64,000 nt of DNA from Pseudomonas marvdashtae (GTDB taxonomy: Bacteria; Pseudomonadota; Gammaproteobacteria; Pseudomonadales; Pseudomonadaceae). Where the stretch lies: positions 1,270,001 to 1,334,000 of the forward strand of contig NZ_JABWQX020000001.1 in assembly GCF_014268655.2 (NCBI RefSeq). Reading direction: 5' to 3'. Shown one piece after another: positions 55,833 to 64,000 of the stretch. The first letter of the stretch is position 1. Each line of letters opens with the position of its first letter. The translations under genes were made by a program, and so were the position numbers. The notes under the pieces are model-generated. The model made no database searches and was not told the origin of the DNA. It saw nothing but the letters and a program-made list of their open reading frames with translations.

Positions 55833-56822
55833 TCACTTATCGGCCAACCCCGGCGCCTCCCGAATAATGAAGTGATCCAGATTCTCGATATTGGCACTGA
55901 ACACCCCGAACGTTTCTTCGGGGTTTTTCTTGCTCGGCACCTGCTTCAACTCCGGCGTGACGCCATAAAAGAAGCAATACAACGGCGCGTCACTGTCGAT
56001 GGCATGCTTGATCTCTGCCAGGAACGCTTTGCGCTTGCGGTAGTTATCGATCAGCTTCTTGCTCAGGTAAACGTTGACCGAGTAAGGCTTCTTCTTCGCC
56101 TCGTCCGGTTGCTTGAACCAGACCTTTGCTTCGAAATCGATGCGAAAGCTCAGCGTATAATCCTTGATCTCCTTGATCTTGCCCCAGTAAATCAAGCCCT
56201 TGTTGTCCTGCAAGTAATCAATTTTCTTGAAGAACGACCCATAGGGCGCCGTGTGCTCGCCAATCTTCAGCAGCTTGCTCTTGAGCAGATCCTTGTCCGC
56301 GAAGTTCGAGACGAAACACTCCACCGGGTGGGCGAAGACGCTGGTCTTGTCGGGTGTCGAGTCCTGGGCGGATTGGGCGTCATCGCCGTGGGACGATAGG
56401 GTGGGGGGCGTAGGTCGAGTCGCGTCAACATCCTTCGGCAGATCCGAAGGCTTGCGTACGTACTGACGCCGAGTCAGCAACAGCTCCGACGGAAAATGCT
56501 CCTCGCGGCCGTCATCCGTTTCCGCCTCGCCACTCTCTACACCCAACCCCGGCGTTTTCGGACTGACATAAGGGCAGCCCTCGATATGCCGGGTAGTAGG
56601 CTGGTTCTTGAAATGCGGCGTGCGGATGTAATTGACGTTCTTGGCGTTGAACGTCGTCAGCCGATTCTCCTCATCAAACGCCGCCCGACAGACATCGTTG
56701 GGGCATTGAAAGCGCTCCTTCGCCGAATCGAAGGCCATGGTCTCATCGAAATTCAAATCCCGAACGTCATAGATCGAAAGCTTGGCATCGAGGCTGAGGC
56801 AGTAGGCGGTATCGAATTTCAT
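55833..56822 (-). CDS. Hypothetical protein with N-terminal Cys/His cluster
   Basis: A 329-residue soluble protein. Residues 40-85 hold a possible zinc ribbon: CPNDVC, then a single HFK and HIEGC, in the pattern seen in CoiA-like N-terminal domains, but the remainder does not resemble CoiA nuclease. Residues 90-155 are polar and low complexity; the C-terminal part is mixed alpha/beta. It is convergent with the previous gene (36-base gap). Unrecognised; accessory. Confidence 0.6.
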   Translation of the reverse strand: MKFDTAYCLSLDAKLSIYDVRDLNFDETMAFDSAKERFQCPNDVCRAAFDEENRLTTFNAKNVNYIRTPHFKNQPTTRHIEGCPYVSPKTPGLGVESGEAETDDGREEHFPSELLLTRRQYVRKPSDLPKDVDATRPTPPTLSSHGDDAQSAQDSTPDKTSVFAHPVECFVSNFADKDLLKSKLLKIGEHTAPYGSFFKKIDYLQDNKGLIYWGKIKEIKDYTLSFRIDFEAKVWFKQPDEAKKKPYSVNVYLSKKLIDNYRKRKAFLAEIKHAIDSDAPLYCFFYGVTPELKQVPSKKNPEETFGVFSANIENLDHFIIREAPGLADK

Positions 56823-56986
56823 CGGGGCTCGGGTCCGTGAGAGGAAGTGTATTAATACCGAAGGGCAGGGCGGGATGCATCCGAAGTTTCAACACACCAC
56901 AAAATCCCTGTGTGTGGATTTGCTCGCGACTCCCAAAATCAATCCGGCCATCAAGCCTGCCGCCCACGCTGCGCCCTGATATGAAC

Positions 56987-56998
56987 TGTGGCGAGGGA
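56987..56998. repeat. Left fragment of a REP sequence
   Basis: TGTGGCGAGGGA; with the right fragment at 57236 (AGCTTGCTCCCGCTGGGC) it would complete a REP copy interrupted by ~240 bases. See the finding for this region. Confidence 0.4.
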
Positions 56999-57070
56999 CC
57001 GGCCGCCGCGTCTTCGACGCTGCGCTGTCGCGCAGGGAACTGGAGCGCCGTCTACGACATATCTGTTTTT

Positions 57071-57185
57071 GATCGTTCCCACGCTCTGCGTGGGAACGCA
57101 TCCCGTGACGCTCTGCGTCACCTTCCAGAAGCGGAACGCGGAGCGTCCCTGGCAACATTCCCACGCAGGAGCATGGGAACGATCG
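57071..57185. repeat. GTTCCCACGC-type palindromic repeat
   Basis: GATCGTTCCCACGCTCTGCG then TGGGAACGCATCCC, ending GCATGGGAACGATCG. Left and right ends are inverted copies of GATCGTTCCCAYGC. A second dispersed palindromic family known in P. fluorescens genomes, distinct from the GTGGCGAGGG type. Confidence 0.7.
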
Positions 57186-57232
57186 ATATGTATTTTCAGC
57201 CTTAAAAATCAGATAGTTGCAATTTGTTCCAT

Positions 57233-57267
57233 GAGAGCTTGCTCCCGCTGGGCTGCGTAGCAGCCCC
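57233..57267. repeat. Partial REP sequence (right part)
   Basis: GAGAGCTTGCTCCCGCTGGG followed by CTGCGTAGCAGCCCC, the right part of a GTGGCGAGGG-type REP with its flanking small hairpin. Confidence 0.6.
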
Positions 57268-57328
57268 AATTCCATATAACCAACAAAAAACCGCCGCCCG
57301 AACACGGACGGCAGCTAAGATTGAATGC

Positions 57329-57466
57329 TCAAAACCCTCGCAAAACCCGAGAGGCTTTCCGCCACCAGGATTCATGCTGGCTAAACGGATCATCCACCAG
57401 CACCGCCGGCATATCCCGCAAGCGAATCCAAGGCTCATCTTGCCAGTGCAGCATGCAGAGCGACAT
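57329..57466 (-). CDS. 45-residue protein coupled to the Bro-N gene
   Basis: A short gene starting at ATG 57466, seven bases after the Bro-N stop, so translational coupling is likely. The product starts MSLCMLHWQDEPWIRLRDMP and ends RKASRVLRGF. It is Trp-rich and basic at the end. It may be the remnant of a longer second Bro-type gene, or a small partner protein. No homology recognised. Confidence 0.5.
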   Translation of the reverse strand: MSLCMLHWQDEPWIRLRDMPAVLVDDPFSQHESWWRKASRVLRGF

Positions 57467-57472
57467 CTTCGG

Positions 57473-57838
57473 TCAATCCAACACGCTCAACATCGGCCGT
57501 TCCACCTTATGCGAGTAGCGTTCATCCCGCAGGGTAGGCACTACCTGATGCGTGATCCACTCACGCAGCAATCGATACTCAGGGCAGTAGTGATAAACCA
57601 GCAACGCATAGACGCCCGACTCGCTCAGCATCAGGCGCTCTTCGGTCAAGCCGTGGACATGCACGAGCATCATCCGGCGCTGGTCAGCGTCAAGCTTGCG
57701 GGTCATGCGTTCATCGAGGTGCTTGCTCATCAAGCGACCCAAATCGGAGGCGCTGAACCAGGCCTGGTTTTCAACCAAGAGGGCATGAAGATGGACGTTG
57801 TGACGGGTAAAAACCGCCGGAATGTAAGCATCAGACAT
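57473..57838 (-). CDS. Bro-N domain protein (phage antirepressor-like)
   Basis: A 121-residue protein of the Bro-N family: PAVFTRHNVHLHALLVENQAWFSASDLGRLM, and LLREWITHQVVPTLR near the end, which is the conserved closing helix of Bro-N. Full antirepressors carry a C-terminal DNA-binding or KilA-C domain, which is absent here. No other phage genes are in the window, so it may be a domesticated relic. GGAG lies nine bases before ATG 57838. Confidence 0.85.
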   Translation of the reverse strand: MSDAYIPAVFTRHNVHLHALLVENQAWFSASDLGRLMSKHLDERMTRKLDADQRRMMLVHVHGLTEERLMLSESGVYALLVYHYCPEYRLLREWITHQVVPTLRDERYSHKVERPMLSVLD

Positions 57839-58226
57839 GATGGGTCTCCGAGGTACACGGAGAACAGAGCTGCGTTTTCGTGGGCATAACGACCTCTACG
57901 TTAGAAGGGTATGGCGCGAGCCCGACGTAGAGGATGTAAGAAATCCCAACTAGCTTCTTCTTCACACAGAACTGCAAATGTCCTTAGACAGTACGCGGTT
58001 CTATGTTCGGCGATTAGCTACTACGTTGGGCGTTTCTTAGGCACCTGCGACCAAGATAGGTAACGAGGCGATACGGCGTCAATACGGAACGATTCTGAGT
58101 TTTGCGTAGGGTAAAGGTAGCGTACCGGTCCCAGAGTTAAACGCAGTTTTGGCCCCGTAGAAATACAAAAACCCCGTTTTCACGGGGTTTTTAGTTACGC
58201 GTGGAGCCTAGGATTTTTCTTTCAAA
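57839..58226. other. Intergenic region with long inverted repeat
   Basis: 388 bases between Bro-N and nrdB. CCTCTACGT (57893-57901) and ACGTAGAGG (57925-57933) form a 9-bp inverted repeat around 23 bases, upstream of the Bro-N gene, and may be its promoter/operator. The rest holds the nrdB terminator. Confidence 0.5.
58167..58192. terminator. Intrinsic terminator of nrdB
   Basis: AAAAACCCCGT TTTC ACGGGGTTTTT, a strong stem directly after the nrdB stop, with T-runs in both directions. Confidence 0.9.
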
Positions 58227-59477
58227 TCAATCCCAGCTCAAAGCCCCACCCGTCTGATACTCAATAACTCTCGTCTCAAAGAAATTCTTCTCTTTCTTCA
58301 AGTCCATGATCTCGCTCATCCAAGGGAACGGATTCGTCGTCCCCGGATACTCTTCCTTCAACCCAATCTGCGACAAACGACGGTTGGCGATGAACTTGAG
58401 GTAGTCCTCCATCATCGCCGCGTTCATGCCCAGTACGCCGCGAGGCATGGTGTCGCGGGCGTATTCGATTTCCAGCTGGGTCCCTTGCAGGATCATCTGG
58501 GTTGCTTCTTCCTTCATCTCGGCATCCCACAGGTGTGGGTTTTCGATTTTGATCTGGTTGATCACGTCGATGCCGAAGTTCAGGTGCATGGATTCGTCGC
58601 GCAGGATGTACTGGAACTGCTCGGCGACGCCGGTCATCTTGTTGCGGCGGCCCATGGAGAGGATCTGGGTGAAGCCGCAGTAGAAGAAGATGCCTTCCAG
58701 GACGCAGTAGTAGGCGATCAGGTTGCGCAGCAACTCTTTGTCGGTTTCCGGGGTGCCGGTTTCGAACTTCGGATCGGAGATCGAACGGGTGTATTTCAGG
58801 CCCCAGGCGGCTTTTTTCGCGACCGATGGGATCTCGTGGTACATGTTGAAGATCTCGCCTTCATCCATGGCCAGCGATTCGATGCAGTACTGGTAGGCGT
58901 GGGTGTGGATCGCCTCTTCGAAAGCCTGGCGCAGGATGTACTGGCGGCACTCCGGGTTGGTGATCAGGCGGTACACGGCCAGGACCAGGTTGTTGGCAAC
59001 CAGGGAATCGGCGGTGGAGAAGAAGCCCAGGTTGCGCATCACGATGCGGCGTTCGTCGTCGGTCAGGCCTTCCGGGTCTTTCCAGAGGGCGATGTCGGCG
59101 GTCATGTTGACTTCTTGCGGCATCCAGTGGTTTGCGCAGCCGTCCAGGTACTTCTGCCAAGCCCAGTCGTACTTGAAAGGCACGAGCTGGTTGAGGTCGG
59201 CGCGGCAGTTGATCATGCGCTTTTCATCGACGGCGACACGGGCGGAGGCGCCTTCGAGTTCGGCGAGGCCTTCGGCAACGTCGAGTTTGTCGAGGGCGGC
59301 CTTGGCGCGAATGATCGCGGCCGAGTCGCTGGCCGTCACGGCGCGGGCTTCGAGCGCGGCGGCACCGCCGGCGCTGTCGAGGCGGTCCATGTTGGCTTCA
59401 GAAGCGTGGCCGGCGTTGGCGCCTTTTACCGCGACTTCGCCGCCGTCTTCTTTGTCGAATTCGTCCCAGCTCAGCAT
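58227..59477 (-). CDS. nrdB: Class Ia ribonucleotide reductase beta subunit
   Basis: A 416-residue di-iron tyrosyl-radical subunit that, with NrdA, reduces ribonucleotides to deoxyribonucleotides. Iron ligands are in [12 protein letters not shown] and [10 protein letters not shown]; the radical Tyr lies in the [18 protein letters not shown] stretch. It has a ~85-residue acidic N-terminal extension relative to E. coli NrdB, as usual in Pseudomonas. ATG 59477 chosen; the longer open frame upstream is not credible. nrdA is not in the window. Confidence 0.96.
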   Translation of the reverse strand: MLSWDEFDKEDGGEVAVKGANAGHASEANMDRLDSAGGAAALEARAVTASDSAAIIRAKAALDKLDVAEGLAELEGASARVAVDEKRMINCRADLNQLVPFKYDWAWQKYLDGCANHWMPQEVNMTADIALWKDPEGLTDDERRIVMRNLGFFSTADSLVANNLVLAVYRLITNPECRQYILRQAFEEAIHTHAYQYCIESLAMDEGEIFNMYHEIPSVAKKAAWGLKYTRSISDPKFETGTPETDKELLRNLIAYYCVLEGIFFYCGFTQILSMGRRNKMTGVAEQFQYILRDESMHLNFGIDVINQIKIENPHLWDAEMKEEATQMILQGTQLEIEYARDTMPRGVLGMNAAMMEDYLKFIANRRLSQIGLKEEYPGTTNPFPWMSEIMDLKKEKNFFETRVIEYQTGGALSWD

Positions 59478-59965
59478 GACGTGTCGTCTCCTGCGTGAGG
59501 GCCAGATGCCCATTGAAAGGCCTACTGGCCGCGGTGGATCTTGGAAAATCGTTTGTTGCAGCAGCTGACGCAGGCAATAAACAGAAAAATGTACGGATTC
59601 ACTGAAGCGGCTGTGAACGCACCGGCGTGTCGACCGTTGCGTGGGCTTCAGGCTGGCTTTGACCCCTGTAAGGGAATATTGCAGGCCCGTATAAGGCGGC
59701 ATTATAAGGACTTTTTTGCCTACGTGGTGCGGCGAAATAGCTCACAGAAGAGGTGGCGGGGGAGATATCCCCGTGGGAGCGAGGGTTTACAAGGCTTTGG
59801 CCGTTGAAGATTTTTTTTGCATGGGTTGGAGGACGGATATTTTTGATCAGAAAATGATCGGTTTTTGCGGTTCTGCACTACATGTTGTGGTTTATGAGGG
59901 TTTTTTGTTGCTCCAGACACAACCAGGCCCGACCGGAATCGGGCCTTGGAAAACGCCAGTTGTGA
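59478..59965. other. nrdB upstream region
   Basis: 488 bases between nrdB and the DUF2790 gene. It probably holds the nrdB promoter. I searched by eye for paired NrdR boxes (ACACNATATNNNGTGT-like) and did not find one. A-T-rich stretches lie at 59800-59910, and a DUF2790 terminator at 59925. Confidence 0.4.
59925..59946 (-). terminator. Hairpin after the DUF2790 gene
   Basis: AGGCCCGA CCGGAA TCGGGCCT, an 8-bp stem 20 bases beyond the DUF2790 stop. Confidence 0.6.
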
Positions 59966-60229
59966 TCAATCGGCGGAGCAGCCGTTGCCCATGACGCGGT
60001 AGCGCAGGATATGGCGCTGCCCGTTGGAATCGGCGTATTCCATTTGGGCCGGGACCACTTCGCAGACGTCCGGGATCGTACTCATGGAGATGACTTTGGC
60101 AACGTCCAGGTGGGTGGAGTAGCTGTAGTCCTCAATCGCCGGTTTTTGCTGCGCGGCATTGAGTGGGGTTTCGCCAGCCATTGCGGTGGCGCAAAGGCTG
60201 CCGAGGACCAGAACCCATAAAGCTTTCAT
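59966..60229 (-). CDS. DUF2790 small secreted protein
   Basis: An 87-residue protein with a signal peptide (cleavage after AMA near residue 18) and the DUF2790 pattern YSYSTHLDVAKVISMSTIPDVCEVVPAQMEYADSNG (abbreviated), ending in a Cys-containing GNGCSAD. The two Cys may form a disulfide in the periplasm. Common and multicopy in Pseudomonas; function unknown. It is separated from acs by about 400 bases. Confidence 0.88.
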   Translation of the reverse strand: MKALWVLVLGSLCATAMAGETPLNAAQQKPAIEDYSYSTHLDVAKVISMSTIPDVCEVVPAQMEYADSNGQRHILRYRVMGNGCSAD

Positions 60230-60636
60230 TTGAATTTCACCTTTTGAGGTCGAGTTGGGTCACGCAGCCTTTTTGGGGCTGCGTGTGGAACAGATGTTGG
60301 GAAAGTTCGATCAACGGCCTTCGTGGGGGCTGTGTTGCGTCAATCTTTGTTGCCGGTTGGCGAGGCTGATTTTAGGAGACGAGGGCAGGGCTAAACAGGC
60401 TCGGTTTTGATAAACACTATTGATCGTTCTGGCAATAATCGGCTCAAGAAGCGCTAAGACCCTGGCGGATCCCGAGCAAGCTGGTTCTCGCAAAGGAGCG
60501 TTTCCAGGGCGCAGTTGCACGTTAGTACCGACATTTTGTAGGGACTTGTTACTACCATCGTCGAATGGTTCTATAGGCCCGCCCCAAGCTACAACGGAAC
60601 CATACAAAAACAACTATTGTCACCGAGGTAAGAAAG
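60230..60636. other. acs upstream region
   Basis: 407 bases between DUF2790 and acs, divergently oriented. Acs in pseudomonads is controlled by the CrbSR/ErdR system, so the operator is likely here, but I could not locate its motif with confidence. Confidence 0.4.
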
Positions 60637-62592
60637 ATGAGTGCGGCTTCTGTGTATCCCGTTCGTCCCGAGGTAGCGGCGAATACGCTGACTGACGAGG
60701 CGACCTATAAAGCCATGTACCAGCAGTCGGTCGTCAACCCGGATGGCTTCTGGCGCGAGCAGGCCAAGCGCCTCGACTGGATCAAGCCTTTCACCACGGT
60801 GAAACAGACTTCTTTCGACGATCACCATGTCGACATCAAGTGGTTCGCCGACGGCACCTTGAACGTTTCCTACAACTGCCTCGACCGTCACCTGGCCGAG
60901 CGCGGCGATCAAATTGCGATTATCTGGGAAGGCGATGACCCTGCCGAGAGCCGCAACATCACCTATCGCGAGCTGCACGAAGAAGTCTGCAAGTTCGCCA
61001 ACGCCCTGCGCGGCCAGGACGTGCATCGCGGCGACGTGGTGACCATCTACATGCCGATGATCCCTGAGGCCGTGGTCGCGATGCTGGCCTGTGCCCGGAT
61101 TGGAGCGGTTCACTCGGTGGTGTTCGGCGGTTTCTCCCCTGAAGCGCTGGCTGGCCGGATCATCGACTGCAAATCCAAAGTGGTGATCACCGCCGACGAA
61201 GGCATTCGCGCCGGCAAGAAGATCCCGCTCAAGGCCAACGTCGATGACGCGCTGACCAACCCGGAAACCAGCAGCATCCAGAAAGTCATCGTGTGCAAGC
61301 GCACCGGCGGTGGCATCAAGTGGAACCAGCACCGGGACATCTGGTACGAAGACCTGATGAAGGTGGCCGGCACCGTTTGCGCACCGAAGGAAATGGGCGC
61401 CGAAGAAGCCCTGTTCATCCTCTACACCTCCGGTTCCACCGGCAAGCCCAAGGGCGTGCAGCACACCACCGCCGGTTACTTGCTCTACGCGGCGCTGACT
61501 CACGAGCGCGTGTTCGACTACAAGCCGGGCGAGGTCTACTGGTGCACCGCCGACGTGGGTTGGGTCACCGGTCACAGCTATATCGTCTACGGCCCGCTGG
61601 CCAATGGCGCGACCACACTGATGTTCGAAGGCGTGCCGAACTACCCGGACATCACCCGGGTGGCCAAGGTCATCGATAAGCACAAGGTCAACATTCTCTA
61701 CACCGCGCCGACCGCCATCCGCGCGATGATGGCCTCAGGCACCGCCGCCGTCGAAGGCGCCGATGGCAGCAGCCTGCGCCTGTTGGGATCGGTGGGCGAG
61801 CCGATCAACCCGGAAGCATGGGGCTGGTACTACAAGAATGTCGGCAAGGAGCGTTGCCCGATCGTCGACACCTGGTGGCAGACCGAAACCGGTGGCGTGC
61901 TGATCAGCCCACTGCCAGGCGCCACGGCGTTGAAGCCGGGTTCGGCCACGCGTCCGTTCTTTGGCGTGGTGCCGGCGCTGGTGGACAATCTCGGCAACCT
62001 GATCGAAGGCGCCGCCGAAGGCAACCTGGTGATTCTCGATTCCTGGCCAGGCCAGGCCCGTACCCTGTACGGCGACCATGATCGTTTTGTCGATACCTAC
62101 TTCAAGACCTTCAGCGGCATGTACTTCACCGGTGACGGTGCGCGTCGCGACGAAGACGGCTACTACTGGATCACCGGTCGGGTGGATGACGTGCTGAACG
62201 TGTCCGGCCATCGCATGGGCACCGCCGAGATCGAAAGCGCCATGGTCGCCCACCCGAAAGTCGCCGAAGCGGCGGTGGTGGGTGTGCCGCACGACATCAA
62301 GGGGCAGGGCATTTATGTCTACGTCACCCTCAACGCCGGCGAAGAAACCAGCGAGGCCCTGCGCCTGGAGCTGAAGAACTGGGTGCGCAAGGAGATCGGG
62401 CCGATTGCTTCGCCGGACGTGATCCAGTGGGCGCCAGGGCTGCCGAAAACCCGTTCCGGGAAGATCATGCGCCGTATCTTGCGCAAGATCGCCACGGCGG
62501 AGTATGACGGGTTGGGTGATATCTCCACCCTGGCCGATCCGGGTGTGGTGGCGCATCTGATCGAGACGCACAAGACCATGAACGTGGCCTGA
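60637..62592 (+). CDS. acs: Acetyl-CoA synthetase
   Basis: A 651-residue AMP-forming acyl-CoA synthetase that activates acetate to acetyl-CoA. The P-loop [20 protein letters not shown] lies near residue 264, the adenylate motif [21 protein letters not shown] near 395, and the acetylation Lys (regulatory) in [15 protein letters not shown] near 607. Length is standard. ATG 60637 has GAGG at 11 bases. The gene order acs-aotJ matches P. aeruginosa PA0887-PA0888. A hairpin terminator follows. Confidence 0.97.
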   Translation: MSAASVYPVRPEVAANTLTDEATYKAMYQQSVVNPDGFWREQAKRLDWIKPFTTVKQTSFDDHHVDIKWFADGTLNVSYNCLDRHLAERGDQIAIIWEGDDPAESRNITYRELHEEVCKFANALRGQDVHRGDVVTIYMPMIPEAVVAMLACARIGAVHSVVFGGFSPEALAGRIIDCKSKVVITADEGIRAGKKIPLKANVDDALTNPETSSIQKVIVCKRTGGGIKWNQHRDIWYEDLMKVAGTVCAPKEMGAEEALFILYTSGSTGKPKGVQHTTAGYLLYAALTHERVFDYKPGEVYWCTADVGWVTGHSYIVYGPLANGATTLMFEGVPNYPDITRVAKVIDKHKVNILYTAPTAIRAMMASGTAAVEGADGSSLRLLGSVGEPINPEAWGWYYKNVGKERCPIVDTWWQTETGGVLISPLPGATALKPGSATRPFFGVVPALVDNLGNLIEGAAEGNLVILDSWPGQARTLYGDHDRFVDTYFKTFSGMYFTGDGARRDEDGYYWITGRVDDVLNVSGHRMGTAEIESAMVAHPKVAEAAVVGVPHDIKGQGIYVYVTLNAGEETSEALRLELKNWVRKEIGPIASPDVIQWAPGLPKTRSGKIMRRILRKIATAEYDGLGDISTLADPGVVAHLIETHKTMNVA

Positions 62593-62610
62593 CGGTCACC
62601 AGTAACACCG

Positions 62611-62649
62611 AAAAGCCCTGCCCGGTATTTGCCGGGTGGGGCTTTTTTT
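62611..62649 (+). terminator. Intrinsic terminator of acs
   Basis: AAAAGCCCTGCCCGG TATTTG CCGGGTGGGGCTTTTTTTA, a strong stem with T-run after the acs stop. Confidence 0.9.
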
Positions 62650-62694
62650 ATGGTCGCTGGCGCGCACTATGTGAGCCGGGAGTGGGAGCGCCTT

Positions 62695-62826
62695 TGTGGC
62701 GAGGGAGCTTGCTCCCGCTGGGCTGCGCAGCGGCCCGAAAACCAGGCACCACGGTTATTCAGTCGTACCGTATCGGCCGGCCTACGACTGCTGCGCAGCC
62801 GAGCGGGAGCAAGCTCCCTCGCCACA
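62695..62826. repeat. REP doublet (REPIN-type), inverted pair
   Basis: TGTGGCGAGGGAGCTTGCTC at the left and GAGCAAGCTCCCTCGCCACA at the right, with small hairpins between, between acs and aotJ. The best-preserved doublet in the window. Confidence 0.9.
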
Positions 62827-63326
62827 GGGTTTTGTGTGTGGCTGGCATGGTCTGCGAATAAATATCGAGCTTCGTCGTCAGATGCTTCCGAGCGTTACCG
62901 GTGTTTCGAAATGTGTAACCGAAGGCGCCACAACGGGGCGATGTGAAACGCCAAGCCCCGATATAGGGCGGCTCCAGGCGTCTCGGAAAACAAGCCGACA
63001 CGCTGTGCTTGCCGGATTAGAAGGGTTTGCGAATAATGGGCCCGCTATTTGCAGCATGGATCGGTTCCCTTTCTTTTGCTCTTGCATGATTTTGCGGGGC
63101 TGTCAATGTGCTCGAACAGCTTTCTCGGTGCTTCTGTAATTTGTTGTCGCATTGAAGAAATATCGGCTTCGGGCCTGTCGTTAGAATGCCGATCACTCGC
63201 TCGTCGTGGCTTGCGTTGAATAAACGTGAGCTTCCTAGGACGCAGCACCAAAGTTCGTTCCACCCATTCGCATATTGGGCTGTTGCTCACTCTGCCGTTT
63301 TCGCCCTTTACCGATGGAGTCCCAAG
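62827..63326. other. aotJ upstream region
   Basis: 500 bases with no convincing gene. An ArgR-like site lies at 63145, and the aotJ ribosome site GGAG is at 63316. Open frames 62629-63139 on the plus strand are spurious: no ribosome site and a run of repeats. Confidence 0.5.
63145..63160 (+). promoter_or_regulatory. Candidate ArgR half-site upstream of aotJ
   Basis: TGTCGC ATTGAAGA AA fits the Pseudomonas ArgR pattern TGTCGC-N8-AA exactly. In P. aeruginosa the aot operon is controlled by ArgR, whose gene lies in it. The second tandem half-site downstream is degenerate. Confidence 0.55.
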
Positions 63327-64000
63327 ATGAAGAAACTTGTGCTGCTTGGCGCCCTGGCACTGTCCGTGCTGTCCCTGCCGACCTTCGCCGATGAAAAACC
63401 GCTGAAGATCGGTATTGAAGCGGCTTACCCTCCGTTCGCCTCGAAAGCCCCGGACGGCAGCATCGTCGGCTTCGACTACGACATCGGCAATGCGCTGTGC
63501 GAAGAGATGAAAGTCAAGTGCGTGTGGGTCGAGCAAGAGTTCGACGGCCTGATTCCGGCGCTCAAGGTGCGCAAGATCGACGCGATCCTGTCGTCCATGT
63601 CGATCACTGAAGATCGCAAGAAGTCCGTTGATTTCACCAACAAGTACTACAACACCCCGGCTCGTCTGGTGATGAAGGCCGGTACCCAGGTCAGCGACGG
63701 CCTGGCTGAGCTCAAGGGCAAGAACATCGGCGTGCAGCGCGGTTCGATCCACGAGCGTTTCGCCCGTGAAGTCCTGGCCCCGCTGGGTGCCGAGATCAAG
63801 CCGTACGGTTCGCAGAACGAGATCTACCTGGACGTGTCCGCTGGCCGCCTCGACGGCACCGTGGCCGACGCTACGCTGCTTGATGACGGTTTCCTGAAGA
63901 CTGACGCGGGCAAGGGCTTTGCGTTCGTCGGTCCGGCCTTCACCGATGAGAAATACTTCGGCGATGGCATCGGTATCGCGGTTCGCAAGGGCGATGCGCT
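63327..64000 (+). CDS. aotJ: Arginine/ornithine ABC transporter substrate-binding protein, cut by the window edge
   Basis: The first ~224 residues of a periplasmic type-2 binding protein. The signal peptide [21 protein letters not shown] is cleaved near residue 21, and [20 protein letters not shown] and [15 protein letters not shown] are family motifs for basic amino acids (HisJ/ArgT/AotJ). GGAG lies before ATG 63327. The right end is outside the window. Position after acs and an ArgR-type site support AotJ; the rest of the operon is expected to the right. Confidence 0.92.
   Translation, partial: MKKLVLLGALALSVLSLPTFADEKPLKIGIEAAYPPFASKAPDGSIVGFDYDIGNALCEEMKVKCVWVEQEFDGLIPALKVRKIDAILSSMSITEDRKKSVDFTNKYYNTPARLVMKAGTQVSDGLAELKGKNIGVQRGSIHERFAREVLAPLGAEIKPYGSQNEIYLDVSAGRLDGTVADATLLDDGFLKTDAGKGFAFVGPAFTDEKYFGDGIGIAVRKGDA

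Noticed and set aside
57224..57889. 221-codon plus-strand frame opposite Bro-N
   Set aside because: Antisense to the Bro-N gene, which has a clear family match; no ribosome site.
59478..59965. NrdR boxes upstream of nrdB
   Set aside because: No paired ACACNATATNNNGTGT-like motif found by eye, so no site is reported.
62629..63139. Two overlapping plus-strand frames after acs
   Set aside because: They run through the terminator and the REP doublet; products are repeat-derived.

Overview
The window looks like chromosomal DNA of a Pseudomonas of the P. fluorescens group. The evidence is high GC, Pseudomonas-type gene order from several conserved loci, and dispersed GTGGCGAGGG-type REP palindromes. 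Locus comparisons to P. aeruginosa (PA numbers) and P. putida are from memory, not from a search. I saw no tRNA, rRNA, CRISPR array, insertion sequence or replication origin.

Layout, left to right. 0.4-9.4 kb: an orphan NarL/BvgA-type response regulator, a PA3496-like small gene, nth, an Rnf operon without rnfC, metG and apbC. 9.4-26.7 kb: an SDR, a HugZ-type protein, fxsA, groESL, a PAP2 phosphatase, colRS with its methyltransferase/wapQ operon, mexVW, and an iron-type cluster (DUF1513, imelysin, di-haem peroxidase-like). 26.8-36 kb: a cpxA/cpxP/cpxR-like envelope-stress locus, small genes, yciB, rnm, yciO, scpAB, rluB. 36.1-38 kb: an unusual pair, an M29-aminopeptidase-like protein and a 45-residue peptide gene just upstream. 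38-48.4 kb: amino acid permease, arfB, MFS, two small-protein genes, a chemoreceptor, CorA-like transporter, PepSY protein, glpQ and a secreted amidase. 48.4-58 kb: an accessory stretch rich in regulators (LysR, TetR, XRE, AraC), a GATase-like protein lacking the usual His, an MBL hydrolase, a TSUP transporter, a gene broken by an in-frame stop, several unknown genes, and a Bro-N gene with a 45-codon partner. 58-64 kb: nrdB, a DUF2790 protein, acs and the start of aotJ.

How the parts work together. Much of the window concerns envelope homeostasis: ColRS with two matching ColR sites flanking its locus (one before the PAP2 gene, one before the methyltransferase/wapQ operon), a Cpx-like system with a Cpx-box in front of its periplasmic Spy/CpxP-like gene, and the MexVW pump. 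Housekeeping runs are nth-metG-apbC, groESL, yciO-scpAB-rluB, nrdB and acs. The most promising undescribed unit is the peptide/M29-like pair at 36161-37348; the most unusual version of a known system is the rnfC-less Rnf operon with an enlarged, anchorless RnfB.
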